From: Chloroflexia bacterium | GTDB lineage: Bacteria; Chloroflexota; Chloroflexia; Thermomicrobiales; CFX8 | Assembly (NCBI GenBank): GCA_013696045.1 | Contig: JACCZH010000517.1 | Coordinates: 1 to 6,042 of the forward strand | Reading direction: 5' to 3' | DNA length: 6,042 nt | Shown: positions 4,675 to 6,042 of the stretch, piece by piece | How the letters are laid out: each line of letters starts with the position of its first letter | How positions within the stretch are numbered: the stretch's first letter is position 1 | Notes under the pieces: generated by a model | The model's database searches: none | What the model was told of the DNA's origin: nothing | The model's input: the letters and a program-made list of their open reading frames with translations, nothing else | Made by a program: the position numbers and the translations under genes

Positions 4675-6042
4675 TTATTCCGCTCGCACCGCTATTGAGA
4701 TCGAGCCGTTGGACGATACCTGGGTGCCGGGAGCTGGCGCCTGGAAGAAGACTTCGCCCACGCCCACCGAAGTAATGTTCACTCCCGGCGGCAAGTCGGA
4801 CTGCGTGATGTAGATCACATCGCCAACGGTAAGGCCCAGAGACTCGATGATGCCGATCGCGGTCCCCTCCGCCGCGCCGAACAGGTTAGGCACGGTGACA
4901 CCGCCATTGTCACTATCCGAAGGCGTCGGAGTGGCCTGCCCCGGAGGACGCACCGGCGTCACGGTTGTCTGAGGTGTCGCCGTGGCGCGCGGAACCGGGG
5001 TCGACGTTGGCGGCACCGGCGTTGGTGTTGGCGGCACCGGCGTTGGCGTTGGCGTCGGTGTCGGGGTGGGAGTCGGCGTCGGCGAAGGTGTTGGAGTCGG
5101 CTCCACCGGATCATCGGGGATGCCCATTCCGCCGCCGACCATCGCGCTGTACCGCATCAGCGACCCGGCGCCTTCATCCGTGTAGAGCTCGCCATAATCG
5201 GTAAAGTGCTGCAACGCCGCTCGCAGATCCTGCACCTGAGCCTGCGTCAACTGGTCGCAGTTCGTAACGGGCGGGTGGCGCTGGTCGGCATACTCTTTGC
5301 GAGTATCAACTCCCTGGACGGGCAAACCACCGGTGGCTTCACAGATGTCAACTTCGATAATCCCATCCGGGCGGGTAAACTCCGCCGCGTCCGGATTACC
5401 ATCCGGGCCGGAAAGCAAATCGGCGAAGCTCGGACCATGGGCGGCCACCATGATGTCCCGGAAGATCGGAGCGGCGCCGGTGAGACCGTCTAGCTGACGC
5501 ATCGGCACGCTTCCCGGGTTGCCCACCCAGACACCCACCACGAGATCGGTCGAGTAACCGACCGTCCAGTTATCCAGCCAGTCGAACGAGGTGCCGGTCT
5601 TGACCGCCACCGGGCGATCGCCGAGCTCCGGCAGCTCCAGGATGTTATCGCGTCCAAACGTCGACCAACGTGCTTCATCGTCGGCCAGCACATCAGTCAC
5701 CATAAATGATGTCTCTGCGCTCAAAGCCCGCTGGCCGCGCGCAAGCGCCTGCTCCCGGTCCAGGGAGTAGAGTTGAGAGCCGTCGGGTTCATTCACTTCG
5801 AGAATCGGGTTGGAGCCGACGAAGATGCCACCGTTCGCCAGCGTCGCGTAGGTGTTCGTGATCTCAAGCGGCGAGACCTCTCCACCTCCCAGCGCCAGCG
5901 CCAGGCCATAGAAATCTAGTCCACGCCAGAGCCCCGTGCGAATACCCATGCCGTGCGCCAGATCGATCGTGGACGGCACGCCAGTGTAATCAAGTGTCTT
6001 GACCGCCGGGATGTTATAGGAACCGGCGAGCGCCTCACGGGC
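4675..6042 (-). CDS. Class A penicillin-binding protein (PBP1A-like), C-terminal part, with PASTA domain
   Basis: The frame is open from the right edge to a TAA at 4675-4677 and gives 455 residues. Visible transpeptidase motifs are SYN (fragment residues 8-10, the SxN motif, within ALAGSYNIPAVK) and KTGT (148-151, nt 5590-5601), followed by DWLDNWTVGYSTDLVVGVWVGN. The nucleophile SxxK motif, the glycosyltransferase domain and the membrane anchor would lie beyond 6042. The enzyme would cross-link peptidoglycan on the outer face of the membrane. After the catalytic domain come a segment with two cysteines (DICEATG and TNCDQ), a Pro-Thr linker (about 315-351) and a PASTA domain (about 382-452, starting VTVPNLFG). 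The in-frame GTG at 5977-5979 is an internal Val codon, not a start: conserved transpeptidase sequence continues upstream of it. The stop codon is 9 nt from that of the convergent acetyltransferase. Confidence 0.93.
   Translation of the reverse strand, partial: AREALAGSYNIPAVKTLDYTGVPSTIDLAHGMGIRTGLWRGLDFYGLALALGGGEVSPLEITNTYATLANGGIFVGSNPILEVNEPDGSQLYSLDREQALARGQRALSAETSFMVTDVLADDEARWSTFGRDNILELPELGDRPVAVKTGTSFDWLDNWTVGYSTDLVVGVWVGNPGSVPMRQLDGLTGAAPIFRDIMVAAHGPSFADLLSGPDGNPDAAEFTRPDGIIEVDICEATGGLPVQGVDTRKEYADQRHPPVTNCDQLTQAQVQDLRAALQHFTDYGELYTDEGAGSLMRYSAMVGGGMGIPDDPVEPTPTPSPTPTPTPTPTPTPTPVPPTPTPVPPTSTPVPRATATPQTTVTPVRPPGQATPTPSDSDNGGVTVPNLFGAAEGTAIGIIESLGLTVGDVIYITQSDLPPGVNITSVGVGEVFFQAPAPGTQVSSNGSISIAVRAE
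4687..4899 (-). other. PASTA domain of the penicillin-binding protein
   Basis: About 70 C-terminal residues begin VTVPNLFGAAEGTAIGIIES and include LGLTVGDV, a PPGV segment, FFQAPAPGTQV and a final ISIAVRAE. This is the usual PASTA layout: VPnl.G, a helix, GL.vg, and s..PapGt.v..g..V.v. PASTA domains occur in penicillin-binding proteins and Ser/Thr kinases and are thought to sense or position on cell-wall fragments. Only one copy is present. Confidence 0.8.
4990..5100 (-). repeat. Pro-Thr repeat linker with 21-bp direct repeat
   Basis: The region encodes about 37 residues of almost pure (Pro-Thr)n and VPPTPT-type repeats, linking the transpeptidase part to the PASTA domain. At DNA level a 20-nt unit is identical at 5006-5025 and 5027-5046 (21-bp period, 7 codons). 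The adjoining stretch 5041-5100 is a GGTGTT/GGCGTC-type six-base repeat on the plus strand. Such linkers are likely extended, exposed on the cell surface and variable in length through slippage. Confidence 0.85.

Noticed and set aside
4982..5185. Plus-strand frame encoding a Gly-Val repeat protein
   Set aside because: It is the complement of the Pro-Thr linker codons. The minus strand is fixed by the transpeptidase and PASTA motifs on both sides.

Overview
The window is a piece of a GC-rich bacterial chromosome carrying ordinary housekeeping genes. The best taxonomic guess is the Chloroflexota, perhaps the Thermomicrobia/Sphaerobacter side. This is inferred from gene style only: a class A penicillin-binding protein with a long Pro-Thr linker and a C-terminal PASTA domain, and a four-gene complex I block that does not continue into nuoE. 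An actinobacterial origin is not excluded. No RNA gene, insertion sequence, CRISPR array, phage gene or defence system is visible.

Layout. Positions 1-135 (+) hold the 3' end of a gene resembling the C-terminal domain of methionyl-tRNA formyltransferase. A 61-base gap follows. From 3312 down to 197 (-) lies a tight operon nuoA-nuoB-nuoC-nuoD, encoding the membrane hinge subunit NuoA and the quinone/N2-cluster module NuoB, NuoC and NuoD of NADH:quinone oxidoreductase. The genes overlap or nearly touch (10-nt overlap, 28-nt gap, 2-nt gap) and each has a Shine-Dalgarno sequence, so they are probably co-transcribed and translationally coupled. The block stops at nuoD because the next gene is convergent, so the other complex I subunits must be encoded elsewhere. 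NuoC carries an unusual acidic, low-complexity N-terminal extension of about 100 residues.

Positions 3313-3504 are a divergent intergenic region. It contains two candidate extended -10 promoters reading into nuoA and a weaker -10-like element facing the other way. From 3505 to 4665 (+) is a complete Eis-like acetyltransferase (tandem GNAT plus sterol-carrier-like C-terminus). It ends 9 nt from the stop codon of a convergent gene. That gene (4675-6042, -) is the 3' part of a class A penicillin-binding protein: the second half of the transpeptidase domain, a repetitive Pro-Thr linker and a PASTA domain. Its N-terminus lies beyond the window.

The nuo genes work together as part of complex I. 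The acetyltransferase and the penicillin-binding protein show no obvious functional link to them. I found no convincing new multi-gene system. The features most worth a second look are the NuoC extension, the stand-alone nuoABCD block and its divergent promoter region.
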